From TMED14 sp041158165 (GTDB lineage: Bacteria; Bacteroidota; Bacteroidia; Flavobacteriales; Schleiferiaceae), in assembly GCA_041158165.1 (NCBI GenBank), contig JBEBBW010000002.1, positions 1-64,000 on the forward strand: 64,000 bases of DNA. Reading direction: 5' to 3'. The position numbers and the translations under genes were made by a program. Shown here one piece after another: positions 15,049-22,155 of the stretch (the stretch's first letter is position 1; each line of letters starts with the position of its first letter). The notes below the pieces were generated by a model. That model saw only the letters and a program-made list of their open reading frames with translations. It did not search any database and had not been told where the DNA came from.

Positions 15049-17300
15049 TGCGCACAAACATCGTTTGGTTGGCCCTGTTTATGGCCCTTCACTGGTCGTT
15101 GGACGCACAGCGCGCAGCCTTGCCGCCGGCCAACCAATTCTACCGCACCGACGTAGTGCCGCGCATCGACATTTCGATTCCGGCCGACAGCTTGGCAGCT
15201 ATTTTGACGAACGTCACAAGCGACTACGAATACCATGCTCAGTTTGCGTTTACGGCTCCCGGATTTTCGGTAAGCGGCGTGGAAGTGGGATTCCGGCTGC
15301 GCGGCAACACCTCACGCTACAGCGGTAAAAAATCGTTTAAAATTTCATTCAACAGCTTCACCGCTGGCGCGCGGACCCAAGGGGTCAAGGACCTGAATTT
15401 AAACGGTGAACACAACGACCCGAGCATCATGAGGGCCCGCATTGCATGGGAACTTGCCCAGGATTTTGGGATTCCCGCTCCGCGCGTGAACCATGTTCGG
15501 CTGTTTATTAACGGGCAGCCGTTTGGGCTTTATGCCAACGTGGAACACCTCAACGACGACTACGTGGAGCACCGCTTCGCGCGGGAAGCCGGAAACCTTT
15601 ACAAGTGCCTCTACCCTGCCGACTTAGCCAACCTTGGTACCAATCCGGCATCCTACAAACTTACGTCGGGCGGAAGGCGGGTTTACGAACTTGAAACCAA
15701 CGAAGACGCCGACGACTACCGTGGGCTTGCTCAGTTTGTGACCGCGCTGCACGCGACAACCGGAACGCAGTCGCTTTGTGCGCTGGACAGCATTTTTAAC
15801 GTGAACGACTACCTAAAGTGGCTCGCTTGGGAACTCACGGTAGGCCATTGGGACAACCACTCGTTCAACAAAAACAACTTTTACCTCTACGAGGATCCGG
15901 CGAGCGGGCTGATGCATTTTTCGTCGTACGATCCCGACAATTCATTTGGCGTGGACTGGTTTAACATCAACTGGGCCACCCGGGCCATCACGCAGTTCGG
16001 AACCTACCCCCTCTACACGAAAATCAGCGCAAACCCCGAGGCCCAGCGCCGCCTCGGCTTGTTCCAGTCGGAGCTCGCTACCCTCGCTGGAGCCGCCGCG
16101 TGGCAGGCTCGCAACCAGTCCATTAGGGCACAGCTCGCGCCCTTCGTTGAAGAGGACGCCTACCGCAGCTTAGACTACGGCTACGATTCGTTGGATTTCT
16201 GGAACGCCTTGACGGTCGCTGCTGGAGCCCACGTGAAATTCGGAATCCATCCGTTTATGGCGACGCGCATCGCCACTTCGGCGAACCAACTTCCTCAGGG
16301 AAATGTGGAGCCCATTGTATTCCCGCCGCGGATTGTGGGCCACGGTGCCAGCGGCCGAATTCCGATTCAGGTCGAAGTTTGGGACGAAGCCACGCCGAGC
16401 GTAGTAGTTCACTACCAACCCACCGGCGGAAGCTGGCAAAGCCTGACCTTGTTTGACGACGGCGCGCACCACGACGAATGGGCTGGCGATCGACTTTATG
16501 GCGGACTCCTAGAGGGAGTCAGCAACGGATTTAGCTACTACGTTACGGCAACCGATGCGCAAGGCGCAGCCAACTCCGCACCCTGTGCGCCGGGATTTTG
16601 GAACACCCATTCTGCCCCCAACGTCGTACTGAATGAAGTGTGCAGCGCCAACACGAACGGCCCGACGGCGCCCAACGGCAACCGAGAAGACTGGATTGAA
16701 CTAGTCAACCCCGGCACCACCACGGCCAGCCTCAACGGACTCTACCTGAGCGACAGCCGAACGAACCTTGCTAAGGCGAACCTCAACGGATACAGCATCC
16801 CGCCGGGCGGGCGACTGCTGCTTTGGGCCTCTGGCAGCAGCAACTTCACCGGTGCGCTACCCTTCAAATTGGACGCGAACGGCGAAGGCGTGTACCTCAG
16901 CCGGCAAATCGCCGGAGACTGGGTAGTGCTCGACGAGGTGCGCGTACCGCCGCTCATGGACGACCAATCTTTTGGGCGCCGCCACGATTGGGCATATACC
17001 TGGACCGTATTTGACCAGCACGCCAGTCCGAATGCCGCTAACTCGGGAAGCCTCGACCTTCCGGAGGCTGCCGGCGAAGTCAGCGTGCTCGGTTACCCTA
17101 ATCCGTTTACTGCGAACTTCAACCTGCGAAACCCGACTTCGCAGGTCATTGATTTTGAGGTCTTCAACAGCGTCGGACAGCGACTGGGACGCCTGAGCTT
17201 ACCCCCCAACGGCGAAGCTACATGGGTTGACCACGGACCATCAGGCATGCGAATATTCTATGCCGAGGGCCAGGTACTCAAAGCGTTTAAGCGAGACTAA
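15048..17300 (+). CDS. CotH-kinase-like secreted protein with lamin-tail and T9SS sorting domains
   Basis: 750 residues. Signal peptide 1-20. A CotH-type kinase fold follows at about residues 40-390, with GFRLRGNTSRYSGKKSFKI-like start, LNLNGEHNDPSIMR, GLYANVEHLND and the SYDPDNSFG metal-binding segment. Eukaryotic and bacterial CotH proteins are atypical protein kinases, so secreted-protein phosphorylation is possible but unproven. A lamin-tail (LTD) beta-sandwich lies at about 520-640 (LNEVCSANTNGPTAPNG...DWIEL), and the C-terminus (YPNPF...NSVGQRLG) is a type A T9SS sorting signal. The protein should be exported through T9SS to the cell surface or released. The one-base overlap with the GH92 gene suggests a joint role, and the 3' end overlaps the convergent GT2 by four bases. 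Confidence 0.88.
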   Translation: MRTNIVWLALFMALHWSLDAQRAALPPANQFYRTDVVPRIDISIPADSLAAILTNVTSDYEYHAQFAFTAPGFSVSGVEVGFRLRGNTSRYSGKKSFKISFNSFTAGARTQGVKDLNLNGEHNDPSIMRARIAWELAQDFGIPAPRVNHVRLFINGQPFGLYANVEHLNDDYVEHRFAREAGNLYKCLYPADLANLGTNPASYKLTSGGRRVYELETNEDADDYRGLAQFVTALHATTGTQSLCALDSIFNVNDYLKWLAWELTVGHWDNHSFNKNNFYLYEDPASGLMHFSSYDPDNSFGVDWFNINWATRAITQFGTYPLYTKISANPEAQRRLGLFQSELATLAGAAAWQARNQSIRAQLAPFVEEDAYRSLDYGYDSLDFWNALTVAAGAHVKFGIHPFMATRIATSANQLPQGNVEPIVFPPRIVGHGASGRIPIQVEVWDEATPSVVVHYQPTGGSWQSLTLFDDGAHHDEWAGDRLYGGLLEGVSNGFSYYVTATDAQGAANSAPCAPGFWNTHSAPNVVLNEVCSANTNGPTAPNGNREDWIELVNPGTTTASLNGLYLSDSRTNLAKANLNGYSIPPGGRLLLWASGSSNFTGALPFKLDANGEGVYLSRQIAGDWVVLDEVRVPPLMDDQSFGRRHDWAYTWTVFDQHASPNAANSGSLDLPEAAGEVSVLGYPNPFTANFNLRNPTSQVIDFEVFNSVGQRLGRLSLPPNGEATWVDHGPSGMRIFYAEGQVLKAFKRD

Positions 17301-18058
17301 CGATCGTCCGCCCTTCGGCGACGCAGCACGTCGTAGCGCAGCCAGACCGCCCAAGCGGCGTATGCCGATACTTTGAAGCCGACGTAGCCGTCTAGGATTC
17401 CGCCCCGAAGCACGTAGTGCTTCAGAAAACGCCAGGCCGGCTTCAGCACGCTGTGGTAGGGCGTAATCACCGGAGTGCGTGCGTCGTAATCGCCAGCCTG
17501 CCATTCTGCGTAGCGGCGCAACTTGGCCTCCCAGGTCGGAATGTCGATGAATGTGTTGTGGTTGAGGCGGTGCGCAAAGCGCCCAATGGGCCCAGCTGCC
17601 ATGATTTCGGCGTGCACCTGCTTGGCCTCGTAGCGGCATCGGTCGCGGCGAAAGACGCGAATCACCTTGTCGCCCTGCCAACCCGAAAAGCGCACGCGGC
17701 GCCCCATAAAGTGATTGGCTCGGTAAAGCCAGTAGCCGTCGTGAGGATCGGGGTCGGCTGAGGCCTTCCATGCCGCAAGTTCCTCGCGAAGCTCCGTCGT
17801 CAGCCACTCGTCGGTGTCGAGCAGCAGAATCCATTCCTGGGACGCCTGGGGTATGGCCCAGTTTTTTTGGGACGAGGAGTTTTCGTAGTCGCGCTCCAGG
17901 ATGCGCGCACCGTAGCGCGCAGCGACCTCAAGGGTTGCGTCGGTGGAACCCGAATCCACCACCATCAGCTCGTCGTAGAGGCCGGCACATGATTCAATGC
18001 AGCGAGGGAGTAACTCGGCTGCATTTACAGCGGGTATCAAAAGGGTGACCTGCTTCAC
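17297..18058 (-). CDS. Family 2 glycosyltransferase, WaaE-like (lipopolysaccharide core type)
   Basis: About 253 residues with a GT-A fold: LLIPAVNAAELLPRC, VVDSGSTDAT, QKNWAIPQA and the metal-binding LLDTDEWL. The SGWQGDKVIRVFRR and HAEI segments are typical of the WaaE/KdtX or SunS-like branch that adds sugars to the lipid A core. No membrane span, so cytoplasmic. I prefer the GTG at 18058. A TTG nine bases upstream is also in frame, but a TACCTTGC stretch sits over it and could be the promoter box. The gene diverges from the YigZ gene; their starts are under 40 bases apart. Confidence 0.85.
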   Translation of the reverse strand: MKQVTLLIPAVNAAELLPRCIESCAGLYDELMVVDSGSTDATLEVAARYGARILERDYENSSSQKNWAIPQASQEWILLLDTDEWLTTELREELAAWKASADPDPHDGYWLYRANHFMGRRVRFSGWQGDKVIRVFRRDRCRYEAKQVHAEIMAAGPIGRFAHRLNHNTFIDIPTWEAKLRRYAEWQAGDYDARTPVITPYHSVLKPAWRFLKHYVLRGGILDGYVGFKVSAYAAWAVWLRYDVLRRRRADDR

Positions 18059-18081
18059 GTGGCGCAAGGTAGCGCCCGCCG

Positions 18082-18089
18082 TAGGTTTG
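18082..18089 (+). promoter_or_regulatory. -7 box of the YigZ-family gene
   Basis: TAGGTTTG, full consensus, seven bases before the ATG at 18097. Confidence 0.6.
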
Positions 18090-18096
18090 TAGCACC

Positions 18097-18759
18097 ATGG
18101 ACCGCCCCTACTTCACCCTTTCTGCACCGTGCGAAGGACTGTGGAAGGACCGCGGTTCCAGCTTCCACGCTCGGGTGTTCCCGGCCGCGAGTCCAGAAGA
18201 AGTCCAAACCGCAGTGGCCGCCTGGACGGCGCTGCACCGCGGAGCGCGGCACCATGCCTGGGCCTACCGCATCCGCCAAACCGCCGGACTTGAGGAGCGC
18301 AGCCACGACGCCGGCGAACCCAGCCATTCCGCGGGAACCCCCATTCTTCACGCCCTCCAATCTGCCGAACTGCAGGATTGCGGCGCCGTGGTTAGCCGCT
18401 ACTTCGGAGGCGTTAAACTCGGGGTTGGGGGCTTGATTTCGGCCTACCGAGGTGCCGCAGACGACGCGCTCGCGCGCTGCGCCCGCTCGCTGCTGCACCC
18501 TGAACGCCAAGCCCTGCTGGAGCTGCCGTACGAACTCCTCGGCCGAATGGAGGCCGACGCCCACGACGAGCGAATCCGCTGGCTAGACAGAGCATTCACC
18601 GACACGGTGCGCGTGCGCGTGGCAATATGGGCCGAGAGCGCCGCCTATTGGGAGCAGCACTGGACGAGCTGCTATCCCTTAAAATGGGAATGGATCAAAG
18701 ATCAATATACTGCTTCAGGGACTCCGAAAACGCGGGATATTGCCCGCTTAGGTAGGTAA
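18097..18759 (+). CDS. YigZ/IMPACT family protein
   Basis: 220 residues. The IMPACT N-terminal domain is clear: FHARVFPAAS, HHAWAYRI, HDAGEPSHSAGTPIL and VVSRYFGGVKLGVGGLISAY (shown in parts), then the small C-terminal ferredoxin-like half. YigZ of E. coli and IMPACT are linked to translation stress control, but the biochemical activity of the bacterial members is not settled. The last 21 codons overlap, in antisense, the convergent cNMP-like gene by 65 bases, which is longer than expected for the family's usual end. The start follows a TAGGTTTG box by seven bases. Confidence 0.9.
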   Translation: MDRPYFTLSAPCEGLWKDRGSSFHARVFPAASPEEVQTAVAAWTALHRGARHHAWAYRIRQTAGLEERSHDAGEPSHSAGTPILHALQSAELQDCGAVVSRYFGGVKLGVGGLISAYRGAADDALARCARSLLHPERQALLELPYELLGRMEADAHDERIRWLDRAFTDTVRVRVAIWAESAAYWEQHWTSCYPLKWEWIKDQYTASGTPKTRDIARLGR

Positions 18760-19093
18760 GTTCCGCAATCGGCAGCTCCAAAACGAGCGCGTCTTCAGTG
18801 AACACCACCTCCCAATGCTGGGACTCGTTCATGCGCAGCCCGCGTAGGGACAAAATGGCGGGCGCTTGCAGCAGTTCTTCGCGCTTTGGTTCGGAACGAA
18901 GTAAAAGTCCGCCTCGAGTGAGAACATAAACAACCTCGCGCACCTCTTCGTGGGGAAGGATGTCGAGCGCTTCGTAAACGCCCAGTCGAACGTGCGCGGC
19001 GAGCGTTACGCGCTGATCCAGCGACAAAACGTCAAATGGAGGAACGCGAAGCAGCTCGTCGGCCATTCGCTGGACGGCAATGTCCAAGGTCAT
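18695..19093 (-). CDS. Divergent cyclic-nucleotide-binding-like domain protein
   Basis: 132 residues with the outline of a CRP-type beta-roll: LLRVPPFDVLSLDQRVTLAAHV at the start, VVYVLTRGGLLLRS in the middle and a terminal AFSESLKQYI helix like the end of a cNMP domain. The phosphate-binding cassette (GE(L/I)...RAA) is absent, and there is no DNA-binding domain, so it is unlikely to bind cAMP in the classical way or to be a transcription factor. It could be a stand-alone sensor or interaction domain. Its 3' end is antisense to the YigZ gene. Upstream, TATCTTTA lies 24 bases before the ATG as a possible promoter box. Confidence 0.5.
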   Translation of the reverse strand: MTLDIAVQRMADELLRVPPFDVLSLDQRVTLAAHVRLGVYEALDILPHEEVREVVYVLTRGGLLLRSEPKREELLQAPAILSLRGLRMNESQHWEVVFTEDALVLELPIAELTYLSGQYPAFSESLKQYIDL

Positions 19094-19132
19094 GGCTTGA
19101 GTTAGTATAGGGTACTTAAAGATACAGGAATT

Positions 19133-20026
19133 TTATGAACCGAGCACCAGCGCTACGGCGAGACCGATGTAAAGCGCAAAATAGGCCAGGTACTTGAAGC
19201 TTAAGGCCTCTCCGAAACGGATCTTAAACGCCGACAAATTAACCAGCACGTTGAAGTTGGTCAAAATACTGTGAAGGATTACGCCGCCCCACCACAGGGC
19301 AGCGCCCGAAAGTGCTTGAGCTACCGAACTGAGTGCGGACTGTTCGAGCATCGAACGCCACATACTTCGGTCGCGCCATGTTCCGGAGCGCGCCACCGCA
19401 AACCACCCCAGCACGAGCACAAGCACACCCCATTCCGTGGTAATAACCGTAGGCCAGAATCCCCAATGCGCGATGGCTATTCCATATAATGGGAAATAGG
19501 TTCCCCATATCAGGCCCACCGTAAAGGGTAAAAACTTGGCGCGACCGTGGAGCTGAGCCCATGCGCGGCGGTCCCGAAGGAGCACAGTGAGCTGTGCGGC
19601 GAGCAACAACACAATAACGCCCAACCTCAGCGGCGAAATGAGTTCCCCAAGAGCCCAGCCCACGGCCACCGCCACGACCAGGTGAACACTTCCACCAAAA
19701 AACACCAGTTGTGCTGGCATCGACCTGATGCTCAACGAAAACAAAAGAAGACCAAGACCACCCAGCATACCGAGGCCAAGGAGCAACAGGATGTCGGGAG
19801 TCCAAGCCGGATAGCTCGCTGCAACGCCTGCTGGCGCAAGAATCGCCACGCCAAGGTGAACCCAAATCATGACCAAGACAGACCGCAGGACCAAGAAGCG
19901 CTGGGGGTACTCAAGCATGCCTGGCGCGCGCCAAAGCGTGTTGGCCCGACCAAAAAGCAGTAAACTCAGCGTTTCAGCCGCTACCGCAAGACCGATTAAT
20001 GCCGTCGGATCTAAATCAGGGTACAT
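19133..20026 (-). CDS. EamA-like (drug/metabolite) transporter
   Basis: About 297 residues made almost entirely of hydrophobic helices, consistent with the ten-helix DMT fold of two EamA repeats: LIGLAVAAETLSLLLFG at the start, MPAQLVFFGGSVHLVVAV in the first repeat end and FNVLVNLSAFKIRFGEALSFKYL in the last. The family exports or imports small metabolites, and the substrate is unknown. A longer frame runs to 20152 through the divergent regulator's 5' region. The ATG at 20026 starts exactly at the hydrophobic part and is preferred. That ATG lies inside a GGTACA-N5-TGTACC palindrome, so the divergent regulator probably controls this gene. Confidence 0.78.
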   Translation of the reverse strand: MYPDLDPTALIGLAVAAETLSLLLFGRANTLWRAPGMLEYPQRFLVLRSVLVMIWVHLGVAILAPAGVAASYPAWTPDILLLLGLGMLGGLGLLLFSLSIRSMPAQLVFFGGSVHLVVAVAVGWALGELISPLRLGVIVLLLAAQLTVLLRDRRAWAQLHGRAKFLPFTVGLIWGTYFPLYGIAIAHWGFWPTVITTEWGVLVLVLGWFAVARSGTWRDRSMWRSMLEQSALSSVAQALSGAALWWGGVILHSILTNFNVLVNLSAFKIRFGEALSFKYLAYFALYIGLAVALVLGS

Positions 20027-20036
20027 AACGTGTACC
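20020..20036. promoter_or_regulatory. Palindromic operator candidate GGTACA-N5-TGTACC
   Basis: Perfect six-base half-sites (20020-20025 and 20031-20036) with a five-base spacer. It overlaps the start codon of the transporter and ends five bases before the -7 box of the regulator gene, a position where a bound protein would block both. The same palindrome with the same spacer recurs at 21383-21399, on the other side of the regulator gene. Confidence 0.6.
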
Positions 20037-20041
20037 TTTTG

Positions 20042-20049
20042 TAGGTTTG
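20042..20049 (+). promoter_or_regulatory. -7 box of the regulator gene, leaderless spacing
   Basis: TAGGTTTG, full consensus, four bases (CAGC) before the ATG at 20054. Confidence 0.65.
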
Positions 20050-20053
20050 CAGC

Positions 20054-21322
20054 ATGACGCGCAAAGGTACTACCCCCTATCTCGACGCGCTGCGGTCCGA
20101 AATACAGCGCAGGTTTGGGCGCAGTGTGCGCACTAAGACGGATTGCCAGCAACTTGAAGACCAGTTGTTTGAGGATACTGGGCAGCTTGTTTCCTACAAT
20201 ACGCTGCGGCGGTTTTTTGGCCTGGTGCCCGGCGGAGAGCCCCGCACGGGGGTACTTGATATTTTAAGCGCGTACTGCGGCTTCGCCGACTATTCTGCGT
20301 TTCGCACCGACGTGGGACGCTTTACCTACTACTTCGATTGGACCCAAACGGTTGACAAGGAAAATTGGACGGTAGCTGAACGCGACGCACTGTTTGACCG
20401 CATTCGAGACGAAGATTTCAATGCACAGTCCATTTTTCTTTGGATTTTATACAAGGTAACGACCCATGCGCCCATTGACTCGTGGGGATTTTGGCTGGAC
20501 CACCCCATGTGGACAGAGGGCCATCTTCGCAAGGCGCAGCTCGTGTTCTTCTCGAACACCTTAGCCGACGAGTTTCGCATGCGCTTGGGTGCGGTGGAGG
20601 CTTGCCGCGAACTGCATGAAAATCCGGCCGCCTTTCGATGGGTCACCCACTTTTTTGCAGACTACGAAACCATTCAATCAGGCTACATGGCCAATGCGCT
20701 CGACGTTATGGCTAATCGAATCGAGGTACCGCTCTACTACCACGGAATGCGCATCATGCAGCATTTCTTGGGCGGAACGTGGGAGCACATTCTTCCCTAC
20801 GCGAAGGCAATTTTGGCTACCGGGTATGCTCCAGAGGACTACCCTATTCTTATTAGCCGCTACTTTCAAGCCCGATTCTGGGTGTACTTCTTGGAGCACA
20901 ACGGGTGGGATCCATCGATAACTACGGATTATATCAATGAAATTCAGCGAATTGACCCAATTTACCACCACCTATTGGGCATGGAATTCTTGCCAATTAT
21001 TTCCGTTATGGGCTTCACGGCCCCTGTGCTTCACATCATGGAAACCCAAGCGCTGCATTTAGACGTGCGCAGTACCTGGTCTGCGGCAGTAGACGCGGAC
21101 CTCAGCCGCCTAGCCTTGTTGCTTTCGGTTGCGCGTACCGGCGACCTACCCTCCTACCGCCTCCACCGGGACGCACTAAAGACCAACTTCTGGTACAAGG
21201 CATACCGCGGCTACCTGCAGGGTTTGTGCTATGCTGCGGGCGTTTTAGCGGGAACACCTGAGTCGGAATTTGCCTCTTCTTTCGCCCATTTCCCTGGACT
21301 GCGCAAGGCCATCGGCCAATAA
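20054..21322 (+). CDS. Probable transcriptional regulator with Bacteroidota-type N-terminal DNA-binding domain
   Basis: 422 residues. Residues 1-80 follow a pattern seen at the N-terminus of many Bacteroidota regulators: a helix with the basic KTDCQQLEDQLFEDTGQLVS stretch (given in part), then YNTLRRFFGL, a Gly-rich turn, and a helix LDILSAYCGFADYSAF. This resembles a helix-turn-helix in which TLRRFFG is the recognition helix. The remaining 340 residues are helical, rich in aromatic residues and without a known enzyme motif, probably a sensor or TPR-like scaffold. It is flanked on both sides by the same palindrome, so autoregulation is likely. Neighbours are a DMT transporter and an AlbA-type protein. 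The family is recognised by pattern only, not by name. Confidence 0.65.
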   Translation: MTRKGTTPYLDALRSEIQRRFGRSVRTKTDCQQLEDQLFEDTGQLVSYNTLRRFFGLVPGGEPRTGVLDILSAYCGFADYSAFRTDVGRFTYYFDWTQTVDKENWTVAERDALFDRIRDEDFNAQSIFLWILYKVTTHAPIDSWGFWLDHPMWTEGHLRKAQLVFFSNTLADEFRMRLGAVEACRELHENPAAFRWVTHFFADYETIQSGYMANALDVMANRIEVPLYYHGMRIMQHFLGGTWEHILPYAKAILATGYAPEDYPILISRYFQARFWVYFLEHNGWDPSITTDYINEIQRIDPIYHHLLGMEFLPIISVMGFTAPVLHIMETQALHLDVRSTWSAAVDADLSRLALLLSVARTGDLPSYRLHRDALKTNFWYKAYRGYLQGLCYAAGVLAGTPESEFASSFAHFPGLRKAIGQ

Positions 21323-21340
21323 AAAAGCCCCTTGCGGGGC
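21321..21340 (-). terminator. Rho-independent terminator, minus strand
   Basis: Read on the minus strand: GCCCC-GCAA-GGGGC followed by six T residues. It starts immediately after the stop of the plus-strand regulator gene. It can end the AlbA transcript or a short transcript started at about 21372. Confidence 0.85.
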
Positions 21341-21372
21341 CAATGGTTGGGTGTGAGGCCCGCTGAACGGGC
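21321..21372 (-). ncRNA. Possible small RNA, about 50 nt (hypothesis)
   Basis: On the minus strand a one-mismatch -7 box, CATATTTG (21377-21384), is followed by a hairpin GCCCG-TTCAG-CGGGC (21358-21372) and then by the terminator at 21321-21340. The whole would be a two-hairpin RNA of about 50 nt whose promoter touches an array of GGTACA half-sites. The alternative is that the region is only the 3' UTR of the AlbA gene. Confidence 0.3.
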
Positions 21373-21382
21373 TATCAAATAT

Positions 21383-21422
21383 GGTACATCTACTGTACCT
21401 CACAGGGTACGGAATAGGTACA
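21383..21422. promoter_or_regulatory. Array of four GGTAC(A) half-sites
   Basis: GGTACA (21383-21388), TGTACC (21394-21399), GGTAC (21406-21410) and GGTACA (21417-21422) begin 11, 12 and 11 bases apart, close to one helical turn. The first two repeat exactly the palindrome at 20020-20036. In RNA read leftward the same bases can form alternative hairpins. Confidence 0.55.
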
Positions 21423-21424
21423 TT

Positions 21425-22024
21425 TCAACTCGGGAGGAGGTAAACCCAGCCTTTCTCCCGCGGGGTTGCCACGATTTGGCCCCAGTGAAGCAGCACGGCG
21501 AGTCCTTCTTCCACGTCGCGTATCGGCGTTCCCGTGGTTCTAGCCAGCCTTGATGCCGTTTGTCCCTCCTGGTCGTTGAGGTGCGCCAGGAGCTGAAGGT
21601 GAGCGACGCTGGCTTCTGCCGCTTGGCCGGTACGTAGCTTTAGTTCTTCGAGCAGCACGCGGTTTGCCCTAAAGTTGGCCGCACCGCGGCGAACGTACAC
21701 CGTCCACTCGTCGGAATCTTCTTCTTGCGCCGCATGGGGTGCCACGACCGAAGCGGAGACTTCCACTACGAGCACTTCTTTGTGTTCCCAGCGTTCCGCG
21801 CGGAGGCTTAATTTCACCTCTGGCCGGCAGTAGCGCTGGGCTGCCCCCTCTACCATATAGGCTTCTTCTTCGGCACGGCAACCCGCCACCGAACCGTTGT
21901 CGCGAACGCCTACGACGAGGGTTCCGCCCGAAGTATTCGCAAAAGCCACCAAGGTTCGGGCAATTTTGCGCTGGCGGTCGATCCGCAATTTGAATTCCAG
22001 GATATCTGACTCAGCGCGCTGCAT
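21425..22024 (-). CDS. AlbA/Schlafen-type putative DNA-binding protein
   Basis: 199 residues. The N-terminal half has the AlbA_2 (divergent AAA-4 associated) signature: ESDILEFKL, a helix with KIARTLVAFANTSGGTLVVGV and VRDNGSVAGC, and the VEGAAQRYCRPEV segment. The C-terminal 70 residues look like a winged helix (ASVAHLQLLAHLNDQEGQTASRLARTTG, given in part), which would help DNA binding. Many AlbA_2 proteins carry an ATPase-like C-terminal region, and none is present here. The function of such stand-alone proteins is poorly known; Schlafen-like domains act in transcription control or nucleic-acid cleavage. A TACCTTCG box four bases before the ATG suggests its own promoter, divergent from the 33-residue ORF. 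Confidence 0.75.
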   Translation of the reverse strand: MQRAESDILEFKLRIDRQRKIARTLVAFANTSGGTLVVGVRDNGSVAGCRAEEEAYMVEGAAQRYCRPEVKLSLRAERWEHKEVLVVEVSASVVAPHAAQEEDSDEWTVYVRRGAANFRANRVLLEELKLRTGQAAEASVAHLQLLAHLNDQEGQTASRLARTTGTPIRDVEEGLAVLLHWGQIVATPREKGWVYLLPS

Positions 22025-22053
22025 AGGACGAAGGTAAAACGTACCTTGAGGCT

Positions 22054-22155
22054 ATGAAGTTCTGGATTGATGTTAGCGATTTCGCCCTCAAGCGAAACGC
22101 ACTTGACCTTCTGACGGAAATTCGAGACCTACTGAAAAAAGATTCCAAAAAATGA
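22054..22155 (+). CDS. 33-residue small protein, coupled to the nitroreductase gene
   Basis: A short frame from ATG to TGA encodes MKFWIDVSDFALKRN followed by a charged helix ending in KKDSKK. The TGA overlaps the ATG of the nitroreductase gene (ATGA), a standard translational coupling signature. A TACCTTGA box ends four bases before the ATG, the same spacing as in many leaderless genes here. The peptide is amphipathic with several Lys and Asp and has no signal. Function unknown: it could be a leader peptide that controls access to the nitroreductase start or a true small protein. It was too short for automatic prediction. Confidence 0.6.
   Translation: MKFWIDVSDFALKRNALDLLTEIRDLLKKDSKK

Noticed and set aside
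21332..21553. A 73-residue plus-strand frame downstream of the regulator
   Set aside because: It overlaps the operator array and the antisense AlbA gene and has no coding character.
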